Source of the DNA: Cercis canadensis
Taxonomy: Eukaryota; Streptophyta; Magnoliopsida; Fabales; Fabaceae
Direction: 5' to 3'
Length of the DNA: 64,000 bases
NCBI GenBank assembly: GCA_003255065.1
Contig: QAOA01008633.1
Span: 265,647 to 329,646, forward strand
The notes under the pieces are model-generated. The model was not told the DNA's origin. It saw only the letters and a program-made list of their open reading frames with translations, and did no database searches. Every line of letters starts with the position of its first letter. Within the stretch, counting starts at the first letter, position 1. Both the position numbers and the translations under genes were made by a program. Below, one piece after another: positions 46,510 to 57,600 of the stretch.

Positions 46510-47307
46510 GGCAATTGCGGATAATTGACTTAAATATTACACTTTTATAACTTATTTACACAATTATAACATTTTTTAACTTATTTATCTCAATATTATA
46601 CTTCTAAAAAATTAAAAACTACAAAAAAAAATGAAGCCAGAGTGAGTGCGTTCCACTAGACATGCTAGTGGGCTCATAACGTGTCCATGTGGGACGTGCC
46701 AGTGGCCTAAGGCGTGTCTCCACACACTCTCATGCTTGTGTGCTTTTGTCAATTTTTGAGAAAAATGTCAAATGGTCAATCTAAGCTTGGCCTATTGTCT
46801 TGTGCAATGACAAAGATGCAAGGCAAAAATAACCAAAAGCTACTTGTGCTAGATGCAGGGGACACGCCTTGGGCTCATTGGCGTGTTCCACGTGGACACG
46901 CCGTGGGCCCATTGGCGTGTTCCATGTGGACACGCCGTGGGCCCATTGGTGTGTTCGGTGGGTCCTGCAACTTCTGACTTTTTTTTTTATTAGTTTGTTA
47001 ATTTTTTTAAAAGTATAATATTGAGGTAAATAAGTTGAAAAATATTATAATTGTATANGCAAAAATGACCAAAAGCTACTTGTGCTAGATGCAGGGGACA
47101 TGCCTTGGGCTCATTGGCGTGTCCCACGTGGACACGCCGTGGGCCCATTGGTGTGTTCGGTGGGTCCTGCAACTTCTGACTTTTTTTTTTATTAGTTTGT
47201 TAATTTTTTTAAAAGTATAATATTGAGGTAAATAAGTTAAAAAATATTATAATTGTATAAATAAGTTGTAAAAGTGTAACATTTGGGTCAATCATCCAGC
47301 AATTACC
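46510..47307. mobile_element. Mutator-type foldback element, sister of the Pack-MULE
   Basis: The inverted ends are about 130 bp. The left is GGCAATTGCGGATAATTGAC with TTACACTTTTATAACTTATT. The right reversed is GGTAATTGCTGGATGATTGA with TTACACTTTTACAACTTATT. The ends share layout with 48375-49326 (TTTACCT/CAATATTATACTT, AAAATTAAAAAC, then GC-rich CGTGTCC words). No target duplication is visible. A single-N duplication (46823-47259) inflates it. Confidence 0.65.
46823..47259. repeat. Assembly-type duplication across a single N with repeat-number difference
   Basis: Bases 46823-47057 (235 bp) recur at 47059-47259 (201 bp) around the N at 47058. The first copy has one extra unit of about 34 bp (GGCGTGTTCCACGTGGACAC plus GCCGTGGGCCCATT), a GC-rich near-palindromic tandem repeat. 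The two contig ends therefore differ in repeat number. Confidence 0.88.
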
Positions 47308-47442
47308 CCAAGCTATAAAAATTATACTTTATGTATATATAATAATCCTTATTGTCTTCACTATTTACATTAATTTTCTCCCATTAAAATATTTCTTTTG
47401 CCCTCACACTCTCATTACTACATTATTGTGGTAACATTTTAA

Positions 47443-48082
47443 GGGGACGTTTAATAGACAGATCCTTTTTTCCTTCCTGGAAATTATGTTTCAGGGGAAT
47501 GATGATTTTTGAGAATGTTACAAATGTATTTAGTTNTTTTGAGAATGTTATAAATGTATTTAGTTAGCCTTAAACATTCTTCAAAATGTTAGACAATGTT
47601 TTTTGAGAATTTTCTAACCCCACATTTGTTCGAATACAACTCTTTTGGTAATTTTAGCATTTTTTTTCAAAAATACTCCTATCTATTTTAACTCAAAGAA
47701 AATAATGAAATTACTTCTTATAATGAATGAATATTTATTTAAAATGATTCCTTATTTAAAATTAAGAATAACTAAAAAGTAACACTAGAAACTAGCAAAA
47801 ATAAAATATAAAATAAGGTAAAAAAAATAAAATAATTTTAGCATTATTACAATTATATTATTAATGAATGGTATATTTACTTTTTATATTTAAAAAACTT
47901 TCCTATAGCATGGGAATCCAAGATTCTCACCACCCCCATGAAAAGTTTTGATAAAAAACTTGCCCCAAAATCATTTTCAAGAATCTTACTTTCTTAAGAA
48001 TGTTTTTTTAGAAATTTTGTATCAAACATGAGAATATTAGTTTCTTAAAAAATTAAAAAAAATCTGTCTACTAAACACCCCC
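47443..48082. mobile_element. TIR element flanked by TTAA on both sides
   Basis: The left end GGGGACGTTTAATAGACAGA and the right end reversed GGGGGTGTTTAGTAGACAGA are inverted repeats of about 22 bp. Both sides carry TTAA (47439-47442 and 48083-48086). The inside is AT-rich with repeated GAGAATGTT/AAACATTCTT words and no ORF. TTAA duplication is the hallmark of piggyBac, but a palindromic reading (TTA/TAA of a Harbinger element) is also possible. Confidence 0.6.
47507..47565. repeat. Assembly-type duplication across a single N (29 bp)
   Basis: TTTTGAGAATGTTACAAATG and the following nine bases (47507-47535) recur at 47537-47565 around the N at 47536, with one C/T difference. It is inside the TTAA-flanked element. 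Confidence 0.85.
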
Positions 48083-48374
48083 TTAAAATAAAGATTCTTC
48101 ACATGTGAGGTTAAGAGAGAGAAAGATAATATTTTTCTAGTGATAAGTAAATGGCACACAACTCAAAAAGAAAAATAATTTACTTTTTAGTTTTTGCAAA
48201 CCTACTAATATTGCCTTTAAAAAAAAAAAAAAAAAAAACTTCTTAGAACTCTCAATTATTCAATTTTTTTAATTTTATTGGTCATCTTTTAGTTTCTCTT
48301 TTCTTATTTTTATTATATTTTTCTTAGCATACATATATATTAAATTCACCTTTTCTAGACACATGCAAAATTTA

Positions 48375-49326
48375 GGCACTTTGACCTAGTTATTAGAGTT
48401 TTACAAGTTTTTTACACAACTATCATAGTTTGAAACATATTTACCTTAATATTGTAGTTTTCAAAAAATCAAAAATTAAAAACAAAACTTTTTCAGATAT
48501 TGCGGACCCCATCGAACACATCGTGAGCCCAGCGGCGTGTCCCAATAGAACACGCCCCGGGCCACGTAGCGCATCTAGTTGCCAGAATGGAAATCCTAGT
48601 TCTCCTTTTTGACGTTCGTTTAAATTTTTTTGGGTTTTCTTTGTGACCCAAAGTTGAAATTTGTAAGATCTGAAATTTATCTAATTGGAGGTGTTTGTGA
48701 GGGATTTCTTCATGTGGGATTCTGAGTTTGGTTGTATAGAATTTAAGCTGAGATGGAAAGAAAGAAAGGCTTATGTGATTGGTGGGGTTCTTAGGGAGTG
48801 AGATTCGATCGAGGGGTTAAATTTTTTTCTATAATTTTTTTGAGTGATTTTTGTTTATGGGATTAGAGATGAAGGTTGAGGTGGGTTTATCTAGTGGGAT
48901 TTGGAATGATGAAGACAAGGCCCTGGTTGCTGCGATTCTGGGCACAACCAAAATAATGACAAGAGTTTTTTTATTTTCTGTATTTAAATACCAGGAAAAT
49001 GAATGTGAGCTGTTTCTCTTGTCAGCTGGAACTATACGATTTTCTGGCAAATTTCGTAGATGAAATCTGGGGGCTGGGTTCTGGTTGGGGAGATGGGTGT
49101 TGCAGGGAATCAAGAAAGGAGAAGAAGTTAGATGCGCCGCGTGGCCTGGGCGTGTTCTATTAGGACATGCCACCGGGCCTACGGCATGTCCGGTAGGACT
49201 CGCAATGTCTGAAAAAGTTTTTTTTTTTTGATTTTTTTTAAATTACAATATTAAGGTAAATATGTTTCAAACTATGATAGTTGTGTAAAAAAATTGTAAA
49301 ACTCTAATAACTAGGTCAAAGTGCCA
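48375..49326. mobile_element. Pack-MULE-like Mutator element carrying a bHLH gene fragment
   Basis: The 952-bp element has inverted repeats of nearly 200 bp: the left GGCACTTTGACCTAGTTATT through GTTTTACAA, and the right reversed TGGCACTTTGACCTAGTTAT. They are bordered by a perfect 9-bp direct repeat CAAAATTTA (48366-48374 and 49327-49335), the Mutator signature. Inside each TIR comes a GC-rich segment (GAACACGCCCCGGGCC and relatives). The centre (about 48600-49130) has quite different composition, resembling a plant 5' leader followed by a coding start. Mutator elements that carry host-gene pieces are called Pack-MULEs. No transposase is present. Confidence 0.75.
48869..49124 (+). pseudogene. 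Captured bHLH (bHLH-MYC_N, JAM/bHLH13-type) fragment
   Basis: From the ATG at 48869 the frame reads MKVEVGLSSGIWNDEDKALV and AAILGT, which resembles the opening of plant bHLH13/JAM-type MYC-like factors. Further on, in another frame, 49083-49124 reads GWGDGCCRESRKEK, matching the GWGDG-C-RE step of the same bHLH-MYC_N domain. The sequence in between is partly unrelated or deleted, and the bHLH domain itself is absent. JAM proteins repress jasmonate responses (family knowledge). This piece is a relic without function as a factor. Identification is by motif memory and needs a search. Confidence 0.55.
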
Positions 49327-49335
49327 CAAAATTTA

Positions 49336-50495
49336 ATGAAAATGCTAAACTTTTTTTTTTGTTTATATTTTACTTTATAGTTTGCATGAATATCACGATT
49401 TATTTTTAATGATCCTTTATTATTTGTTTCTCTAAGAAATTAAAAACAGAATTATATCTAGTATGTTTGGTTGGGTGTATATTATATTTTTGCAAAGATT
49501 TTAAATCTTTAAATTTTTACACAATAAGTAAAATAATTTTATTTTTATTAATTATTATATTATTAAATTAATTTTAAATATATACATTTTTTTACTACAA
49601 AAATATGATATAATGTTTTTAAATATTAATATAAATATTTTAATATTTATTCTCTTAGTTAAATTTTACCTACACTACTAAAATTTGCTGGATCCGCCCC
49701 TTCTTTTGAGCAGCGTTGTGATAGAATCATGGCTAGGTTTTGTTGGGGCGAGGATGAGACTAAGGTTAATTCACTTTGGGAACAAGAAGGGCATAGATTT
49801 TGACCAGGCACAAACAAAGGCTAGGTATCATTCTAACACACAACTTAGAATCCACTATCCACTGCCACTGGGCAAGAAACTTTGGAATTCACCAACAAAA
49901 AAAAGAAGGAATAATCCTTGAAATAAAATTCATATTGTAGAAAACAAGTTCCCTTAGTTTTACACATAGTAATTCTATTTATTTCCATAATAAAATTTGT
50001 CTAACAAGAAATAACTCTTCTTGAATAGTCTTAACCCATATAATATTCTCCTTTTTTTTTTCTTTTTTTTTATAAACAATATCCTATTAGAATTCTAATT
50101 CTACCATAAGTTTCTTAAAATTGCCTAAAATAACTAAATAAAATTCCTAAAGATGTAACTACGAAAATTACATAAAAAATTATCAAAAATCAATATCCAT
50201 GCAGTTGTAATTGAGCCCTCTCAATTGTCGTACATCAGATTTGGCTTTGGCCTAAGCATTATACCCTGCTTCGATTAAAGAGTACTATTATACTTCCACT
50301 CTTCTTCTTTTTTTTTTTTTTTTTTTTNATATGATAATAAAGATAATTTATTCTAATACTATTAGACATAGTGCCAATTACATGTCAAGGGATCAACAAA
50401 AGAGAACATAGAAGCCCTCCAAGGTATTATTGACCCTTAGAAGAAGCTACTTAACTAGTTTTTGAGCGCTAGGAAATCTTCCTGAGCAAGGATGC
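49336..50495. other. Gene-free intergenic DNA with poly-T gap
   Basis: A T run ends in a single N at 50328, an assembly gap in a homopolymer where overlap cannot be judged. 50335-50450 is another copy of the dispersed repeat seen at 17280 and 11605 (CTAATACTATTAGACATAG, CCCTCCAAGGTATTATTGAC). Confidence 0.5.
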
Positions 50496-50752
50496 CACTA
50501 CAAGAAAATTATGTTTTTCTCACAGGCAAAATTTTTGAAAAAATACCTCAAATTTCATGAAAAAACCTGTTTCTCACAAATTGTGAGGTGTCAAAAAAAC
50601 TCTCGTGACAAATCGGATTTCTCATAGACTTTGACGTCCATGAGAAAATTTCTTACGGATTTACAGTGGGTTTGAGAAAAATGGAAAAAAATTCTCACTC
50701 CTCTTTCTCACTAAATTTCTCATGGATTTTCATCCGTGAGAAATTTTCAAGG

Positions 50753-50786
<34 letters not shown>

Positions 50787-50850
50787 CACTACTATGGAAT
50801 TTCTCATGAATTCTTGTTTGTGAGAAATTCCTCCAATTTTTTTTTTTTTA
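50496..50850. mobile_element. CACTA-type left end, truncated
   Basis: It starts CACTACAAGAAAATTATG, followed by many direct and inverted copies of TTTCTCATGGATTTT / CCGTGAGAAATTT, typical CACTA subterminal repeats. An (ATT)n microsatellite is at 50756-50783. No right terminus was found. A further CACTACAACAAAAAC at 51463 may be another CACTA-like end. Confidence 0.55.
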
Positions 50851-52092
50851 ATTTTTGTTTATTTTTTGCCTAATGATTTCTTATATCAATACTATAGAAA
50901 TCACAAAAAGAGAAAACAAAAATCAAACATTAACAAAAGATAATACATTATCACATTTAAACAAACTTTACAAAGTTTGGTTTTGAATTTTACACATTTT
51001 ACAATTTTTATACAATATAATACCATATTTGCAACATGACCAAAACAGCCAATGAAAAACTAACTCTAAATAAAATTCCCCAACCCTAGACTTAAAACAA
51101 AACAGAAAAATCTTAACAAAATGAATAAATGTAGAAGCAACTTTCCAGCTATTCTGCATTATCATAATACCAAGTTTGGTCTTGGACCAGTACTAACCTT
51201 ACAATTTTTATACAATATAATATCAACTTACACTTTCACAGTACTACAATTTTAATAGAGCCATATTTCTAGGTTTCAGAATTTGATTTCAGATCTTTAG
51301 ATGTATGGAAACTAACTGGTCTTTGTTTAAATTATATCAATAAGCTTTCAAGTGCTTCTCCAGGGACCATTCTCTTGTAATATGCAAAAGATGAACATTC
51401 ATTGATTATCACCACTTAAAAGAATTCCTTGAATATAAATGCTACAAGGTTCACATATCCACTACAACAAAAACATTTGGCATTCAATTTTACCCAAATA
51501 TATTGATTTACGAAGTTGAAAAAGATTTTACCCCCTCCAGAAAATAACAATGAAACCAAGATCAAATCCAGCCATTTTAGGAGCAATAGGACTGAGAAAC
51601 TTTCTAATGAGAATTAGAAGCAAATACATCTCTAAGACTACTGATACGTGTAGCAAAGTGCCTAGGAGTGATGGAAGAACCTAGCATAATTGATGAGCAC
51701 ATGACAATTCCTCTAACACAGCTCCTGGAACAGGGTCTGGACAGAACTCATCTTGAGTGAAGTTGCCAAGAAAAATCAATGGTGAAGAGCTAAGCATAGG
51801 AAATCATGTAGTGACACTCCAAAATGACCATGAAAGTTATATGATACTACACAGTCCAACAAAATTGAACATAACAAGAACACAAGGAGGATATATTTAT
51901 GAAGATAGAAATATTTCACAACAAAACAGATGATGTATTGCTTGTAACAATGATCAAGTATGTCTAAAAGCAACGTATCAACGAGAACCAGCAATGAATT
52001 GATTTTCAAGAAAGAGATTTTGAATTAAAAAAAAAAACGTGTATGACTAAATTCCACCCAAAACACTACCAAGAAATTCCAGGTAGACAAAA
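50851..52092. other. Gene-free intergenic DNA
   Basis: No supported gene. The phrase TTACAATTTTTATACAATAT occurs twice (near 51000 and 51199), a short local repeat. Confidence 0.45.
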
Positions 52093-52374
52093 TCAATGAC
52101 ATCCTATGACTAAATTGTATTCATCATGATCTATGGTAACCTTAGAAACAATTGCATGTTGATCCCATACAACCCTATTAAACATCTTGTCATCCCTGAC
52201 CTTCCATAATTTCCAAAGAAGGAAAACTATTAATGAGAGAATCTTCTGTTTTTCTGGTTTTTCTTTGACAGTTGATAGAAGCCATGACCACCACTCCATG
52301 AAGGAAGTTGATACTACTACATCAACTCTAATCCCAGAGGTAGCAGACGCCAAACTTGCTGTGCGAGAGGGCAT
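52093..52374 (-). pseudogene. LINE ORF2 C-terminal fragment
   Basis: On the minus strand the frame reads WWSWLLSTVKEKPEKQKILS, then FLLWKLWKVRDDKMFN and VSKVTIDHDEYN. The LWKLWKxRDxxxFN phrase is the linker before the RNase H domain in plant LINEs. No RT is attached. Confidence 0.55.
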
Positions 52375-52402
52375 TGAAAGAAAAGGTCAATAAGCAGTGA
52401 CA

Positions 52403-52915
52403 TATTTACGGGATGCAGCACTGGCCCCACGTTTCAAATTTTTTTACTAAATTGCTTTGGTAATTTTTGAGAGTCCTTATTTTTGTAGTTTGACCCTCGT
52501 ATTGAGTTATTTTTAGATTTATCACTTTCGTCTGTGACTTCGTTTGCTAATGGAAGACTATCATGAGTATTCTTCACATAAATAACTTCAGCTTGTGAGG
52601 AGGTTTTAATGCTCGCAATGAAGCCCATACCTCAAAAGAAGAATGGATATGGGATTATGGGAAGGATGAGGAACACAAATATTGAAAGCCTCCTTATATT
52701 CCAAGCTGTCCAGGCATGTAGGAGAGTTTGTGTCATGCCATATGATCCTATCATATCCTTGGCGAGGTTTAATGGCCAGCGACAGATTTATGAGGCGCCG
52801 GGAGGCAATGGGACATATTTCAATTTTTTTTTATCAAATTGCTTTGTAATTTTTGAGAGTCCATATTTTTAGAGTTTGACTCCCATTGAGTTATTTATGA
52901 ATACATCAATAATTG
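52403..52915. repeat. Pair of about 130-bp direct repeats
   Basis: At 52425-52520 and 52815-52905 the order AATTTTTTT-ACTAAATTGC, TTTGAGAGTCC, ATATTTTTAGAGTTTGAC and TTGAGTTATTT is shared, with divergence. These are probably remains of one dispersed element; no coding sequence. Confidence 0.5.
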
Positions 52916-52934
52916 CTAGAACTTTACCTGCACC

Positions 52935-54001
52935 TAGGGCTGACAAATTGGGCTGACCTGAATTCAGGCCAGCATAATGATGGCCTAGCTCGGCCCTCTA
53001 TGGGCTATGGGTTAATTCAGACTAAATCACTTTTATTTATTTTTTTTTTATATTTTTTTTGTATTGTATTTATTTAAAATTGGTCTATAAATTAACAACA
53101 CTTTAGTTCTTTATTCCTTAATGATTTTGGGCCTATTTAAGCTAAATTGTTAATGGACCTAATTCTAAAATTCTAATTGAACAAAAATAGACAAATAATA
53201 ATGAACACATTAACAATAACACTTAAAATTTTAAACAAACACATTAATATTGATAAACAAATCCAAATAGACAAATAATAATAGAGTAAAACCCTTTTTT
53301 AGTCCTTGAAAAATACAGTTATTGACAAATTCGTCCTCCAAAAATTTTCAGTGACAAATTAGTCCTTGAATTATTATTCTGTCTGACAAATTAGTCCTTT
53401 GGTACTTTAATGAGAAAAGCTATGGACCCCTGCAGACCCATTTCCTAAATGTTTTTCACTGATCTTGCATAGTTATGTTTAAGCCCTCGTTTTCTCATTC
53501 AAGTGCTCCATTTCTTTTCACTGATCTTGCTTATCGGATGACTAATTTGTCAGTGAAATAATAATTCAATGACCAATTTGTCACCGAAATTTTTTGGAAG
53601 ATGAATTTGTCAGTGACTACATTTTTCAAGGACTAAAAAAGGGTTTTACTCAATAATAATACATTAATTACAGAGCCGACCACATAAAAATTAAAGTTCT
53701 CAATTCTTACAATAATTGAATCACTTCATAATTTCACTTTACTTACTTTCAATAAAATTTAAATTTAAACTCTTAACAATAGAATATAAATTTTGAATTT
53801 GGAAAAAAGAATTGGAGAATTAGGCTGAATGACATTGTCTTGCAAAAAAAAAAATTCAACCCACACCTCAATAGGCAGCTGGCCAATTTAGGAAGAGCCA
53901 GATTGGCAGTTCTATTCGGGTTGAATTTTTAGAACCTAATCCTCCTTTTTGCAGAGCTAAAATGAGCTAATCCATTTAACTTGACCCATTTTGTCAACTC
54001 T
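52935..54001. mobile_element. Probable Mutator-type element with a nested MITE
   Basis: The left end TAGGGCTGACAAATTGGGCT and the right end reversed AGAGTTGACAAAATGGGTCA are inverted repeats. Flanks ACCTGCACC and ATCTGCCTC match at 6 of 9 positions, compatible with an old 9-bp target duplication. Internal words GGCCAGC, GGCCTAGCTCGGCCC and GGGTTGAATTTTTAGAACC are typical of such elements. The MITE 53284-53651 sits inside. Confidence 0.5.
53284..53651. mobile_element. Mutator-type MITE, sister of 11246-11603
   Basis: It starts GAGTAAAACCCTTTTTTAGT and ends AAAAAAGGGTTTTACTC. The flanks read AATAATAATA on both sides (53274-53283 and 53652-53661), a 9 to 10-bp target duplication in low-complexity DNA. 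The inside shares TTTCACTGATCTTGC and TTAAACATAACTA-type words (here reversed) with the first copy. No ORF. Confidence 0.83.
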
Positions 54002-54601
54002 ATCTGCCTCACTTGGTTTTAATAATTCATAAACTAACTCAGATTGACAATTCCTATTTAGAGGTTGATACCAGAAATGGATTTGGCCCATTCGGGTTTC
54101 TCAAATCAGCTCTGTAAGGAAAATATTTAAAGAAAGGATTTTGGAATCCATGGAGCAGAAGCTATGCAAATATTTGTTTATTTCTTATGGAGCAGAAGCA
54201 AGAGAGAGCTGCATAAAGACTTGAAACCAAACATACTAAGCATCCATCCAGTAATTTCAGCATGAAAGGTTGAGATGGCATTGTACAACTATACAAATTG
54301 ACAATCTACTAATCCGTATATTCAAAATTTGAGGTCTAAAATGGGAATTCCTCACGCATACTAGTTATTTTAACATTTCTCATCAAAAGGGAATTCCTCA
54401 AGCAGAGTAGATAATACAGGAATGAAATTTTCTATGAACTCCACTCTCACAAAAAGGAGAAAAGAAAGTTACAAAACACTAATCCTCAATTCCAACTATG
54501 CCACCATAGTGTGAGCCATGGTGAGCATTGAATTTCATATAATGTGCTTAAATTCCTTGGAGAAGCAGGGGCGCTGCTGGAAATTGTAAAGGCTCCCATA
54601 T

Positions 54602-57600
54602 TTACCGTAATGCACTTCTAGACTTTGGTTTGGTTAGTGCCTCCAGAAGCCTGTACATCCAACGATCCAGCATCCCTGTTGATATAACAGCAGAGTTTTA
54701 TAGTTTAAAATAGAAGGAAATGGACAGAAAAGCTGTGATATTGGAGCTTCTCTACTATCATAAGTGCTTATATGCACATAAAATTATGTTTGGATAAGCT
54801 TATGTAAACAGCTTATTACCCTCTAAAAAGCTATTTTTAGCTTCTTTTATGAAGCTATTTTTCAGAGCTTCAAGGAAAAAGCCCTTGTGGAAGTTAGAAG
54901 CGTTTCTCCAATTGCATATCCAAACACAAAATAACTTAATTTAAAAAAAGCTTATTGTATAAGAGCTTCTCACATAAGACCTTCTTACGTAAGTGCTCAA
55001 ATAAGCCGTTTACCCAAATGGAGCCATAGTCATACACTGCAGGCTGGGTTACATTTTCTACGTTCATGACACTAGAAACAAACTTATTGGATGTCAATTG
55101 TGAATATCATAATTTTATGATTCCAACAGGGAATTATGTCTTATTTTGCCTGAATTCTTACTGAAATGCTAAACCAGAGTTGCATTATCTGAACTATTTG
55201 GTCTGACTCTAAAATATTCTTAAGCTTCAAAAAAATTCTCAAGTTTCAATTTAACAAATTCATACATAAAAAATATCTTGGGAACTTTCCCAATTTCTTT
55301 CTGCAGTATGTCACAAGTCAGGTCAGTTTTTGCGCAGCAAAATATACCTGAACTTCAGAGATTCAATAACAACATCATAGAATGCAAATGGTACATAAGA
55401 TTAGAGGTCAAAGACACAAACCTGTTAAAGCAAAGGTTCCACCCAGCACTGCACAAAGCCGAGTAATGAAGTGAAGAAAACTGCGGCGCTCTTCTTTGAT
55501 TGTGACGGTAATAGGTGACAGATCATACAAAAAGTAGACAGCTGCAAAGATCATAGAGACATAAAATGGATGGGAAGAAGCAGAGCAAAGACCCAAACAA
55601 ACAAAGCCAACTTGAAACACATAAATCCAACCTGGCCATGTCCGGTCAAAGTCGGTCATGCGGGAAAAGTATTCTGTAACTGAAAACTGATTAGTTGGTA
55701 GCACTTCTTTTGAGATATATCTATATTCAGTTGGGACAACCTGCATCACAATTAAGTGAATAATTTATAGAATTTACCCTAAAGAAGAAACACAATTATA
55801 AGAAGAAAAATATACGACTAAGTTGATCATTTTAGTGTAGAAGTTTGAAATTTATGTCATCAAATGTGTCTCTTTTCTTCTCCAAAATTAGCACTTAGAA
55901 GAGAAGAACGCTCACAGTGATTTTACAATTCTAACTGATTCTAAATCCACTACTAAGACTCAAACATCAAATTGAGGTAAGTAACAGTGCACCAAGTGTT
56001 TCTAGAATCAAAAGGATCTTGTCAAACCTAAAAGGCATCCATATTAAAATCGTACATGATTTCACTAAGAAGCACCAAATCCTGTTCCTATGATAAGCAT
56101 CATGCCAAGTATAGAAATTATAAGCCTATATAAAGCAGGAGAAATCCTGCATAGCATTGACAATTGATAATTTTACGCACAAGTAATGACAATCAAAGGA
56201 TATTTGTTTAAATTCTCTATCTTCCATAAGGGGGGAAAACAATGAATCCAAATGATTACATTTTGGAATGTTAATTACAGATCCTGGTTTCATGGAGCTA
56301 CTCCATAATTTGTTTGATTGACCGGACCTAACTACATTAAAGATTTTGACCCAAAAAAAAAATTGAAGACAAGAGTGTAGAGAGAGAGATTTTCAAGATT
56401 ATGAGGTTCTTTGTTTAAAAAAAAATTGGTGCTAAAATTACGATGTTCTAAAAACAGATAAAAGATGAATAGAAAATGAGAAAAGAAAGGAGAAAAAAAA
56501 AAAAGCTGGCTTTCTTATGTTTGCTTATTGACCAAGACTCATCTTATGTACACATGAAGCAACGAAACTGGAGGTAAACCAAATCTTAATATTGCAAGTT
56601 TCTAGGTGAAAAAACAAGTTTTAAGAATAAAATGGATACACTAGCTCCTCAGAAGTTGGGCATGCGAAAAAAAAAAAGGGAGAAAAAAGTAAGCTGACAT
56701 TCTGCAATTGACTGACTATCAGAAAAAAGAATGGTGAACCACCATGAGGCAAGATGTCAGGGTGCAACCACACAAGTGACAGACTGTTAGCTAGACCACA
56801 GGTCATATATCTTTCAAGAGAGCCCAAAATTCAAACCTTGATGTAATATTTAAATGTTCCACTTGTATCATGCAGAATCCTTGTTGTTCCATCAAGTGGG
56901 TTGTGGTGTCCAGGAAATTTGGGGCCAAATGACAAATCATGGATAACGTGACTTACATTCACGTTTTTTCCTCCATCAAATATCTGCACAAAACCAGCAA
57001 GACTGAATTAGGTATCCATCTGATATATAGTAAACCAAGAAGAATTCAGGTGAGAATCTTGTAAGAAAATTAGACAGGAAGTCCATTCAAAAATCAGATT
57101 AAGGAAATTAGTAGTTGATTAAATCCAGTGCATACTTCAAGCTAGCTTGACAATCTTCCATACTTGCCAAAGATCACAAATAGCAACTATAAATAACAAG
57201 CTGTTCAAGCTTATGATCACTGAGACTTGATAGGACCTCTAACCAAATTTTCCACTTGTTTTTAAAGGCAAAAAGACAAGACATGTTTGAAGAGAAGAAA
57301 GAAAAGTTATAAGAATGAGGACAAGCAACCCTTCAAACAAAACAGAGGGACAAAAAAAGAGAGTAAAAACCAATAAAATAAAACTGTCCAATCTCTTTGG
57401 ATATAATCAATGAAAGCACCCTGAAAATTGGCCGTGGGCAGAATAAAAGTTGGAGGCTAGGCTAAATTTTAGCATTTCTCTCTAACCAAATACTCCAAAC
57501 TGTAGAAAACATAGCACAATGCTTAATATCATGCACTACCTCATTAGCTACCAGAGCAGCATCAATATGAAAATTTATGATTATTATGATCGTATGAGAA

